This document shows, piece by piece, positions 1 to 7,809 of a stretch of 64,000 nucleotides of DNA. A program made the translations under genes and the position numbers. The notes under the pieces are model-generated. The model did not search any database. It was not told the origin of the DNA and worked only from the letters and a program-made list of their open reading frames with translations. Source of the stretch: Endozoicomonas numazuensis (GTDB lineage Bacteria; Pseudomonadota; Gammaproteobacteria; Pseudomonadales; Endozoicomonadaceae); the NCBI RefSeq assembly GCF_000722635.1, contig NZ_JOKH01000002.1:495783-559782 (forward strand). Reading direction: 5' to 3'. Each line of letters starts with the position of its first letter. Position 1 is the stretch's first letter.

Positions 1-1964
1 AGTTGAACACATTCCAATGACACTCTGATCTCATCCCTTCCTGGAAGATCCTTGAGAAGATCCGCACCCGTCACGGTAGCGGATGATCTCGGGTAGTGAT
101 CCACTTCATCAATCAGAGGCATCAATACTGATTCCACTTCAGTTTCCATTTTTTCTGTATTAAGGTCCGGCTTTGCTACAGGTTCCGGTGTCGCACTGGC
201 TCTCACCTCATCCGTTCTCTCTTCCGACGCTGACCGGGTATGGACAGAACCGGCTTTATCATCGGCCAGGAAACCGGATTCGGAGTCTTTATCACCCAGC
301 AGTGAATCTTCACCATCACTGTCAACACTCCAACCTTCTCCCCGCTCTTCCAAATAAGGTAGCCAGATCCCTCCAGTGGGCGTCAGAACTTTCGGAAACG
401 ACGTGGATTTAAAAGCTTCCACTTCCATTTCATCATCACTTTCAAGGCCCTTACCCGGTGGAATTTTTGCGAGCATTTCCTCTGACAGATCAAGGACAAC
501 CATCAACGGCATACCCTCTTCTTTCAGATCAACCTCCACATCAACCTCCACATCAACCGGTTCAGATGATGTCACTGTTAGTTTGCACTTTTTAACGGGC
601 TCTGAATAATCGGATGTAATCATGGATTTCGTGACCGCGTCCCAGTCCATTACCCCTTCTCGTTCCACAAACGTTCTCTTTCGTCTTTCCGGCAGGCCCA
701 CATGAACATGCTCTCCGAGATCGGCTGAAAGAGGGTCGACACTGATCTTCTTGGATTGGGCTCTTCTGGCTTTTTTAGTCGAAGAATCACTATCGCTGTC
801 GGACAAGGGCTCAACTGGCCTGGAGGGTGCAGGCTTCTCAAGGTCGGCAAGATGGTCCTGCGATTGAATAAAAGAAGTGATCTCGCCGGATACCTGGTGC
901 GGGCCTTCACCCTTGGCTGACACAACATCCTGCCAATGCCACTGAGGTTTGCCTTTTACCACATTAACCCCAGCATCGGTCTGATCCAGAAGGTATTTAA
1001 AAGCCTCGACCTCCAGTTCAGAGAACCCTTGTTTCTCCAGCTCTTTTGGCGAAGCATTCTGAAATGCGACAAACCAGCTGTGCAGGCTCGGATAGCTTTT
1101 AACAAAGTCACGGTCGGTAAACTGGAATGATTCGTCCTTGTGACCGAGACTGTTTCTGATTGACCAGTAACGGCTATAAATGGTACTCAAGGGCATATCC
1201 CTGAAGCTTTTCTCCACCCAGGGAGGAAAAAACATGATCACAGGTTCTTTCCTTAGCCGATTCTTCTCCAGTCGATCACCAGGAAACAGTGTTTTACATT
1301 TACTTTCACTGCAAAATGCATAATTTACCGCCAGTGGCAGCTTTCTCCAGTCAAAAGGGCTGCCTTGACAAGCGGCATCAAGAGTACTGGCCCATTTTTC
1401 TGCTTTTTTAATATTTTTTCCCCCAGTGAACATCTTCTCGATGTCTCTGGCCTTGAAAATCAACCACTCATAGAGTTGACTTTCACCAGAAATGACTTCT
1501 TTAAGTGAGTCAACACCGGTTTTACAGGCTTCCTGAAGTTCAATAAGGTGATCTCTGTCGCTCAGGGAGAGTTCATTACTCTCATAGATTTCTCTGGCAG
1601 AATCAGGCTGAGGCACTTCAGGGAGTTTGTAGCGAAACTTACAGTCATCCCAGGACTGTCGGTACACAGGATCAAAAGCGTCAGGAACATAGCTGCCCGC
1701 CTGATGACCCAGGGAGCGAGCTTCAGACACTGTAGGGGTTTGACCTGTTTTTTCGATGACAGACTGCCTGAGACTCCTTTTGGGGCCTACACTGCAAGGC
1801 ACCAGCACCCTCTCAGAAGGACTGGATTCTTTTCTGACTTTCAGCCCCTTGAATGACGATTCAACCCCTTTCGAAGTGGATGAGGGTTTTCTCACAGGGT
1901 ACTCTTTACTCAGAATGTCCCAGGCTTTCGGCCTCACACCACCAAAATTTCCAAGCCCTTCCAT
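1..1964 (-). CDS. Large unrecognised protein, C-terminus beyond the window edge
   Basis: The minus strand is open from an ATG at 1964 to base 1 with no stop, giving about 654 residues and continuing outside the window. The start is supported by AAGGAGG seven bases upstream. I recognise no family. The first 390 residues look globular, with scattered Cys and Trp. The second half is low complexity and acidic, with Ser/Asp runs, a VDVEVDVEVD repeat and basic clusters (STKKARRAQSKK, ERRKRT) that resemble nuclear localisation signals. There is no signal peptide. Its build resembles the two large proteins at 23.9-30.9 kb, although I see no clear alignment. A secreted host-directed protein is possible but is only an inference. 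Confidence 0.75.
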   Translation of the reverse strand, partial: MEGLGNFGGVRPKAWDILSKEYPVRKPSSTSKGVESSFKGLKVRKESSPSERVLVPCSVGPKRSLRQSVIEKTGQTPTVSEARSLGHQAGSYVPDAFDPVYRQSWDDCKFRYKLPEVPQPDSAREIYESNELSLSDRDHLIELQEACKTGVDSLKEVISGESQLYEWLIFKARDIEKMFTGGKNIKKAEKWASTLDAACQGSPFDWRKLPLAVNYAFCSESKCKTLFPGDRLEKNRLRKEPVIMFFPPWVEKSFRDMPLSTIYSRYWSIRNSLGHKDESFQFTDRDFVKSYPSLHSWFVAFQNASPKELEKQGFSELEVEAFKYLLDQTDAGVNVVKGKPQWHWQDVVSAKGEGPHQVSGEITSFIQSQDHLADLEKPAPSRPVEPLSDSDSDSSTKKARRAQSKKISVDPLSADLGEHVHVGLPERRKRTFVEREGVMDWDAVTKSMITSDYSEPVKKCKLTVTSSEPVDVEVDVEVDLKEEGMPLMVVLDLSEEMLAKIPPGKGLESDDEMEVEAFKSTSFPKVLTPTGGIWLPYLEERGEGWSVDSDGEDSLLGDKDSESGFLADDKAGSVHTRSASEERTDEVRASATPEPVAKPDLNTEKMETEVESVLMPLIDEVDHYPRSSATVTGADLLKDLPGRDEIRVSLECVQ

Positions 1965-2202
1965 AGACGGCCCTCCTTTCTTAAGCTGAACTAAAGTCAA
2001 AATTAAATACGATCCTGACCCTCTGACCTCCTTTAGCCCTGAATGGTTCCCCAAATAATGAGTCGAAATACGAAGAAAAGCGCCTGTGTGCTTTAACTAC
2101 ACGCTCCAACAACCATGGTTTGCAGCTCATTAAGGGAACATTTTAAGCAATGTGAAGTCCAACCCCCTGACATAACAACGAAACAAACATGAGGCTATCA
2201 CT

Positions 2203-2469
2203 ATGATCAAACAAAAACTGACTGCCCTGGCCCTGGTTCTACCTCTGGCCGCTGCCACCCTGACTGGTTTTGCTGATGAAGAGCAAGAACAGCAGGAAGA
2301 TACTCATAAAAGCGAGATGGTACTGGACCTTCACGGCCTGCTGGCTGATAACGAAGACGAGAATAGTACTGATGAAGACACTTCTTCCTCAGAAGAAAAC
2401 AAGCGTTTTGACATTCTGTCAGACAACGATCAGACCGAAGACAGCAACGAAGAGAAGAAAGAAGGTTAA
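2203..2469 (+). CDS. Small acidic exported protein, 88 residues
   Basis: The protein begins with a typical signal peptide: MIKQK, a hydrophobic stretch to about residue 20, and a likely cleavage near TGFA/DEE. The mature part is almost entirely Glu, Asp, Ser, Asn and Lys, with no Cys and few hydrophobic residues, so it is probably disordered. A GAGG sequence lies upstream of the ATG. A strong hairpin follows directly. I recognise no family. It could bind cations or coat a surface, but no function can be assigned from sequence. Confidence 0.6.
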   Translation: MIKQKLTALALVLPLAAATLTGFADEEQEQQEDTHKSEMVLDLHGLLADNEDENSTDEDTSSSEENKRFDILSDNDQTEDSNEEKKEG

Positions 2470-2478
2470 CGCTATTAT

Positions 2479-2518
2479 CAGCCTCTGGCAGACCCTGTAA
2501 ACAGGTCTGCAGAGGCTG
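2479..2518 (+). terminator. Hairpin after the acidic exported protein
   Basis: A long inverted repeat, CAGCCTCTG-CAGACC paired with GGTCTG-CAGAGGCTG, begins ten bases after the stop codon. No T run follows, so termination strength is uncertain. It may instead stabilise the mRNA end. Confidence 0.5.
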
Positions 2519-2628
2519 TAAATCCACTGCTCAAAAAGTCCACCCAGAGAAAACCTGAACTGAGGGAGTATCACTGGATAGATACTTATCAAATCAAGCG
2601 CGATATGACGCCAAAAAGAAAGCCGTGA

Positions 2629-4791
2629 TCAGATGACAGCGTAATCTATCACTCTTCTGAAAGGCGGCAGAGAATCAAGAATCATACGACCATACCTTGC
2701 CGTTACAACCCTTCTGTCCAGTAAGGTAATCTGGCCGGTATCCTGCTCAGTTCGAAGTAAACGACCACAAGCCTGTACCAGCTTGATGGCAGCGTCTGGC
2801 ACAGCCATTTCCATAAACGGGTTACGCCCCTGAGCCTCAAGCCATTCTGATAGTGCAGACTCCACCGGGTCATCAGGCACCGCAAAAGGAATCTTGGCAA
2901 TGATGACGTGCTCACAATAGGCACCCGGCAAATCGATACCTTCTGCCAGACTCGCCAGACCAAAGAGAATGCTGTCTTTGCCATCGTCGATATTCTTACG
3001 ATGCAGCTTCAGAAGCTCCTGTCGGGAATAATCATCTTGCAACAAGATCTTCTTGCGCCACTCATCATCCAGACCAAAATGCACATCTTTCATCTGTTTA
3101 CGGGATGAGAAGAGCACCAGAGCACCTTTTTGTCCTGACATCAGGTTGGGCAGCATCTCAACAATTTCTTCCGTATGCTCCTCACTCTGTCTGGGATCAG
3201 ACAGCATATCAGGTACGACCAGCTTGGCTGCCAGGCTGTGCTGAAAAGGACTGGGAACCACCACGCAATGAGACTCGGAAGGCACACCGGAACGCATTCG
3301 GAATCGATTAAAGTTACCCAATGCCGTTAAAGTGGCCGACGTTACAATGGATGCATAACCCGGATTCCAGAGTGTCTGCCAGAGTGTTGCCGAAGACAGA
3401 ATCGGACTACTGAACACTTCCAGCTCTTCACCAAAAGGACCTTCGCTCCATTTTAGCCAACGAGCACTGGGCGGTTCACCTTCGGGATCTTTCAGGGTGT
3501 AGGTCAACCAGAGTTGAAACTGGTTTTCCAGACGCATTTGCATAGCCCCGATTTCCGGATACAACTGCTCTGCCTGCCAACGGTCAATACCGGGCACGTC
3601 TCCGTCCATGGCGTCATTCAATTCTTTGGCAACCTTTTCGACCATCCCGCTGCAGCGACTGAACCCCGCCTTCAGGATCTCTGCCTGTTGGCGCACTTCT
3701 TCCGGTACTTTTCCTTCAGGGAAACGATGGATTGCAACAGTCATGTCACCCTGAATGCGAGGCTCAAAGGTCGCTACACCGTGCAACAGTGTCCGGGTAT
3801 GGCCCAGAGCATTCACCAGATCATCAAACTCAGGCATAAGCTTTTCCAGCCTTTCGCCTAGCTCTCCTGGCAGTGCGTTCTGGGACAGCGTTTTCTGAAG
3901 ATATTTACTGGCCTTTTCCAGCCAGCTGGCTGTGCTTTTTACTCGGGAATGGCAAGCAAAATGATCAATCGCCTTGTCAGGCAGATGATGACCTTCATCA
4001 AAAACATAAATCGTGTCTTTAGGATCAGGTAGAATAGCGCCACCACCCAGCGCCAGATCAGCCAGAACCAGGTCATGATTGGTGACCACCACATCCGCCT
4101 GTTCCAGGTCACCACGGGCCTTATAAAATGGGCACTGATTAAAGTAGCCACAACGACGGCCACTGCACTGAGCATGATCGGTGGTAATCATGCGCCACTG
4201 CTGATCTTCCAGGGCATCAGGCCAGCTGTCTCTGTCGCCTTCCCATTTGGAAGCCGCAAACTCTTCCAGCATATTCTGGTAAAGCTTCAGTGACGATTCA
4301 TCTTGCTCAAGAGTGACGCCCTCTCCGGCAAACATATCCATCAGTGACGCAGTGGACTGCTCTTCCTGCAACAACCGGTCGAGTTTACTAAGACATGCGT
4401 ACCGCCCACGACCCTTGGCCAGAGTAAAAGAGAACTTCAACCCTGTTTTCAGAATGATATCCGGAAGATCTTTGCCAATAATCTGCTCCTGCAGAGTGAC
4501 TGTGGCAGTGGAAATCACCAGTCGTTTTTCAGCCGCCTGAGCCATAACCACTGCAGGAAGCACATAGCCCACCGTTTTACCGGTACCTGTGCCAGCCTCA
4601 ACCACCATCACAGAGGGATCAGAAGTTCGACGCCCTTCACTGTCTGTTTTAATACTTCCAAGGGAGCGGGCGACTTCAGCAATCATCTGTTTCTGCCCTG
4701 GCCGGGCCTTCAGTTTCTTGCTGTCCAGAAATGTGCTGTAAGCCTTCTGGATCCTCTTTTTCTGTGTCTCTTCAAGCACTGTGTTGATCAC
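2629..4791 (-). CDS. dinG: ATP-dependent DNA helicase DinG
   Basis: A 720-residue superfamily 2 XPD-like helicase that unwinds DNA 5' to 3' and helps resolve R-loops and blocked forks. It has Walker A (EAGTGTGKT, about residues 65-73) and a DEGHH box (motif II). Four cysteines, YACLSKL and then CSGRRCGYFNQC, lie between these as expected for the [4Fe-4S] cluster. The C-terminal motif VI is QACGRLLRTEQD. Length is usual for the family. The start is a GTG that overlaps the end of the upstream DUF1145 gene by 20 bases, suggesting translational coupling; a second GTG four codons later is also possible. Confidence 0.93.
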   Translation of the reverse strand: MINTVLEETQKKRIQKAYSTFLDSKKLKARPGQKQMIAEVARSLGSIKTDSEGRRTSDPSVMVVEAGTGTGKTVGYVLPAVVMAQAAEKRLVISTATVTLQEQIIGKDLPDIILKTGLKFSFTLAKGRGRYACLSKLDRLLQEEQSTASLMDMFAGEGVTLEQDESSLKLYQNMLEEFAASKWEGDRDSWPDALEDQQWRMITTDHAQCSGRRCGYFNQCPFYKARGDLEQADVVVTNHDLVLADLALGGGAILPDPKDTIYVFDEGHHLPDKAIDHFACHSRVKSTASWLEKASKYLQKTLSQNALPGELGERLEKLMPEFDDLVNALGHTRTLLHGVATFEPRIQGDMTVAIHRFPEGKVPEEVRQQAEILKAGFSRCSGMVEKVAKELNDAMDGDVPGIDRWQAEQLYPEIGAMQMRLENQFQLWLTYTLKDPEGEPPSARWLKWSEGPFGEELEVFSSPILSSATLWQTLWNPGYASIVTSATLTALGNFNRFRMRSGVPSESHCVVVPSPFQHSLAAKLVVPDMLSDPRQSEEHTEEIVEMLPNLMSGQKGALVLFSSRKQMKDVHFGLDDEWRKKILLQDDYSRQELLKLHRKNIDDGKDSILFGLASLAEGIDLPGAYCEHVIIAKIPFAVPDDPVESALSEWLEAQGRNPFMEMAVPDAAIKLVQACGRLLRTEQDTGQITLLDRRVVTARYGRMILDSLPPFRRVIDYAVI

Positions 4792-5056
4792 CGGCCGGCT
4801 GGGTAGGGACTTTCTTCATCAAGCTCATCAGATGAAATCCACCAAAGATAAGAATCATATAGCGATCTTTCAATGACAGGGGCGCCCCCATGGCCGCAAA
4901 GCGCCGGCTGAAGAAAAAATGCTCTGCAGTGTGCATCAGCAAGAGTAAAGGAGCCGCCCACTTCAGCACGGACCCCATAGGCTCAGCCACGGGCACGAAT
5001 AAATTCAACAGCGCTGCCAGCCAGAATAAAACCACCACTGCTTTGCCAAGACGCAT
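4772..5056 (-). CDS. DUF1145 family small membrane protein
   Basis: About 94 residues with two or three membrane segments (VVLFWLAALLNLFVP, WAAPLLLLMHTAEHFFF), matching the DUF1145 (YhhL-like) family, whose function is unknown. I chose the ATG at 5056 because AGGA lies eight bases upstream. An ATG at 5089 adds eleven residues but has no ribosome site. The gene overlaps dinG downstream and probably shares its transcript. The promoter should lie in the short gap shared with the divergent YchJ-like gene. Confidence 0.8.
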   Translation of the reverse strand: MRLGKAVVVLFWLAALLNLFVPVAEPMGSVLKWAAPLLLLMHTAEHFFFSRRFAAMGAPLSLKDRYMILIFGGFHLMSLMKKVPTQPAGDQHSA

Positions 5057-5126
5057 GCATCTGATCCTATAAATTGAGTAAAATGACATTCTATCGAAAA
5101 CTATTCATTCCTGCTCGTAGAAATCA

Positions 5127-5660
5127 ATGACTGAAGACAGCTCTGAGATAAAGCAACCTGCGCCCACTGCCTCTGGTAGTGGAAAAATGCCAGAGAAAAC
5201 CGAATGCCCCTGCGGTTCTGGTGAAGAATATGCTTCATGCTGTGGCCAATACCATTCTGGCCAGGCAGCCCCCACCGCTGAAGCACTGATGCGTTCGAGG
5301 TTTTCAGCCTACTACCTGAAAAACACCGACTACCTGATCGCCACCACCTGGACGCGTCAGATCGATGGAATTGATAAAGCCGGTATTCATAAACGTGCAG
5401 ATACTACGCAGTGGACGCGACTGGATATTGTCAGCACCGAAGCGGGCACCCCTTCCGACACCAAAGGAAAAGTGGAATTCAAAGCCTGGTTTCTGAACCC
5501 CGCTACCGGCCAGGAAGAAGCACACCATGAGCGCTCAGACTTCATCAAGGAACAGGGGCAATGGTACTTTATCTATCCCGATGTTCCTGCCAAATTACCC
5601 GGCAGGAATGACCCCTGCCTTTGCGGTAGTGGCAAGAAGTACAAAAAATGCTGCGGTTGA
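5127..5660 (+). CDS. YchJ-family SEC-C metal-binding protein
   Basis: 177 residues. The architecture matches YchJ (UPF0225): an N-terminal SEC-C zinc motif ([14 protein letters not shown], about residues 29-42), a central NTF2-like YchJ domain ([18 protein letters not shown]), and a second SEC-C motif at the extreme C-terminus ([14 protein letters not shown]). The first 27 residues are a polar extension not seen in E. coli YchJ, so translation could start at the Met just before EKTECPCG. Its role is unknown; SEC-C motifs bind zinc and often contact the protein-export machinery. It is divergent from the DUF1145-dinG pair. Confidence 0.88.
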   Translation: MTEDSSEIKQPAPTASGSGKMPEKTECPCGSGEEYASCCGQYHSGQAAPTAEALMRSRFSAYYLKNTDYLIATTWTRQIDGIDKAGIHKRADTTQWTRLDIVSTEAGTPSDTKGKVEFKAWFLNPATGQEEAHHERSDFIKEQGQWYFIYPDVPAKLPGRNDPCLCGSGKKYKKCCG

Positions 5661-5712
5661 TTATTTAAATGAGCCCTGTCCAAAGACGAAACTAAAAAGT
5701 TAAAGTTGAGTA

Positions 5713-5890
5713 ATACCAATCAAACTTTCAAACCCCGTTATGAGCAAGCCATTTGAGCGCAATAGGCAATACCCACAGGGCATAAAGGCGGGGTGAGGAG
5801 TCATAGCCGTAGCTATGGGGACGATCCCCAACGCAGAATATTGGACTCAAATGGCTGCACAGTAGGGGATTTTGAAAGTGCGATTGGTAT
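5713..5890. mobile_element. 178-bp foldback (MITE-like) element, family A
   Basis: The ends are perfect inverted repeats, ATACCAATC and GATTGGTAT. They extend imperfectly inward (ACTTTCAAA-CCCC against GGGGATTTTGAAAGT), and a second inner pair follows (AGCCATTTGAG against CTCAAATGGCT). No open frame lies inside, so it is non-autonomous. It sits between the YchJ-like gene and the TRAP binding-protein gene. I found only this copy in the window. Confidence 0.65.
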
Positions 5891-6383
5891 AAATACCCAG
5901 TCCGGAAACCCTAATCAGCACCGGACTGGTTTGTAAAAGATTGCATAAAAACCCTGCCTGCTACCCCAACCTCAGAACGGTAACATCCTCTATTTGATAG
6001 GTATCAGCCGCAAGCGTATTGACACAAATCAAAAAACCTCTTTAAAAATACTGTAATAATCTAATAGTATTACGGACTGCCACATAAAAACGTATAGATA
6101 TAAGCCATGCGACTGATGTCATACGTTAAAAATGAGAATGAAGGATCGATAAAGCTAATTCAATTAAGCGACAGACTTCACAAAAATGCCGGGAGCTACG
6201 ACTGCAGACTTATAAATGGTTCAATAAGACTGCAGGATATAAAGCCAAATAAGCAGTGAAAGCCTTTCGCTCTGTGTGCAGGCTTTTCAAAGTACAAACA
6301 TAAACATATAGCTACAAGCTTGGATTGCCGCCCTGATAAACATTAATAAAGGTGGTTGTCCCTTAATATCAAGGAGCACAAAC
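5891..6383. other. Intergenic leader upstream of the TAXI binding protein
   Basis: AT-rich and without a credible gene. At 6019-6024 a perfect TTGACA is followed after 16-17 bases by TTTAAA or TTAAAA, a plausible promoter on the plus strand. An inverted repeat GTAATA...TATTAC (6053-6073) lies over its likely start and could be an operator. At 6259-6287 a hairpin AAAGCCT...AGGCTTTT resembles an intrinsic terminator. The interval could thus be a small transcript or an attenuated leader for the transporter. Confidence 0.35.
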
Positions 6384-7376
6384 ATGTCTGTTCTGAAAAA
6401 ACTGGGAATGGTTGCCATGGGCGCCGGTCTGGCTGCCGCTACTTCTGCCGCCAGTGCTGCAACCCCTCAACAGCAGTTCGTCACCATTGGTACCGGTGGT
6501 GTAACGGGTGTTTACTACCCTACCGGTGGTGCTATCTGCCGTCTGGTGAACAGAGACCGTAAAGATCACGGCATTCGCTGCTCCGTTGAAAGCACCGGTG
6601 GCTCTGTATACAACCTGAACACTATTCGCTCCGGTGAGCTGGACATGGGTATCGTTCAGTCCGACTGGCAGTACCATGCCTATGAAGGTTCCAGTGCAGA
6701 ATTCAAGGGCCAGGGAGCAGACAAAAAATTACGTGCCGTTTTCTCTATTCACCCTGAAGCTTTCACCATTGTGGCTCGCAAAGACGCCAAGATCGTGAAT
6801 TTTGATGATCTGAAAGGCAAGCGTGTCAATATTGGCAACCCTGGTTCAGGCCAGCGCGGCACCATGGAACAGCTGATGGACGTATACGGCTGGACTAACG
6901 CTACTTTCTCCCTGACCTCTGAACTGAAGTCAGCTGAGCAAGCCAAAGCCCTGTGCGACAACAAGATTGACGCCTTTGTATTCACAGCTGGACACCCAAG
7001 CGGCTCCCTGAAAGAAGCCACTTCTTCCTGTGAAACAGTACTGGTTAATGTTTCAGGCCCTAAAGTTGAAAAGCTGATTGCTGACACGCCTTATTACCGT
7101 GCAGCCACTATTCCTGGCGGCATGTATCAGGGTAACGAGAAAGACACTCTGACCTTTGGTGTCGCCGCGACTTTCGTTTCTTCTTCCGAAATTAATGACG
7201 AAGCGGTGTACAACATCACCAAGTCTGTTTTTGAAAACCTGGAAACCTTCAAGAAACTGCATCCTGCCTTCGCCAACCTGAAGAAAGAAGAGATGATCAG
7301 CGATGGTCTGTCAGCTCCTCTGCATAACGGTGCCAAGAAATACTTCGAAGAAGCTGGCCTGCTGAGCAGCAAATAA
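6384..7376 (+). CDS. TAXI-family TRAP transporter substrate-binding protein
   Basis: 330 residues with a signal peptide of about 25 residues ending ASA/ATPQQQ. The mature protein opens with the TAXI signature [20 protein letters not shown], followed by the lobe sequence [33 protein letters not shown] typical of these periplasmic receptors. They deliver organic acids or amino acids, often glutamate, to a fused TRAP permease; the substrate cannot be read from sequence. AAGGAG precedes the ATG. The permease gene lies downstream, separated by a 164-bp foldback element and a terminator. Confidence 0.93.
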   Translation: MSVLKKLGMVAMGAGLAAATSAASAATPQQQFVTIGTGGVTGVYYPTGGAICRLVNRDRKDHGIRCSVESTGGSVYNLNTIRSGELDMGIVQSDWQYHAYEGSSAEFKGQGADKKLRAVFSIHPEAFTIVARKDAKIVNFDDLKGKRVNIGNPGSGQRGTMEQLMDVYGWTNATFSLTSELKSAEQAKALCDNKIDAFVFTAGHPSGSLKEATSSCETVLVNVSGPKVEKLIADTPYYRAATIPGGMYQGNEKDTLTFGVAATFVSSSEINDEAVYNITKSVFENLETFKKLHPAFANLKKEEMISDGLSAPLHNGAKKYFEEAGLLSSK

Positions 7377-7399
7377 CTTTTAGCACAGATAAGCAGTCC

Positions 7400-7563
7400 A
7401 GGAGGCTGTCCGAGAATAAACAGCCCGGCCTAAAATCCAGAAAGAACGGCCATCTTTTCCACTGAATTTGCTTAAATAGGTCAACTATTCGCACAAATCC
7501 AGTGAAGAAGCTGACTCGTTCTACTGAATTTTATGCTCGGACGCTATTCTCGGTCAGCCTCCT
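7400..7563. mobile_element. 164-bp foldback element, family B, copy 1
   Basis: The ends AGGAGGCTGTCCGAGAATA and TATTCTCGGTCAGCCTCCT form a 19-base inverted repeat with one mismatch. Inner arms (TAAAATCCAG... with ...CTGAATTTTA) and a central hairpin (CACTGAATTTG with CAAATCCAGTG around AATAG-GTCAA-CTATT) let almost the whole unit fold on itself. Further copies of exactly 164 bp are at 19675, 35917 and 40436. It lies between the TRAP binding-protein gene and the terminator at 7656. Confidence 0.85.
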
Positions 7564-7655
7564 AGAGCGTGGATGAGCAACCTTGATCACAAATCAATAG
7601 CCGTCCACTTCAAGACTGCGGGTCAGTCCCTCTGATCAGACATCAGTCAATACCA

Positions 7656-7690
7656 GACAGGACAGCCTAATGCTGTCCTGTCGTATTTTT
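7656..7690 (+). terminator. Rho-independent terminator
   Basis: A perfect 11-bp stem, GACAGGACAGC with GCTGTCCTGTC and a five-base loop, is followed by GTATTTTT. It probably ended the binding-protein transcript before the foldback element was inserted. It may lower permease expression relative to the binding protein. Confidence 0.85.
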
Positions 7691-7809
7691 CCCGAGTCGA
7701 TTTATTTACTGATGCTTTTTCGCTGATGCTTTTTCGCTGATGCACTGCATTAGCATAACAAAATCGTTTTATCCGCACAGGATGTGTACTCTGTCAGGAA
7801 GTATTTTTT

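Noticed and set aside
7297-7494. Frames reading MRIVDLFKQIQW... in the foldback elements (also at 40312-40530)
   Set aside because: The same peptide arises because the repeated element is open in that frame; it ends differently at each site and has no ribosome site.
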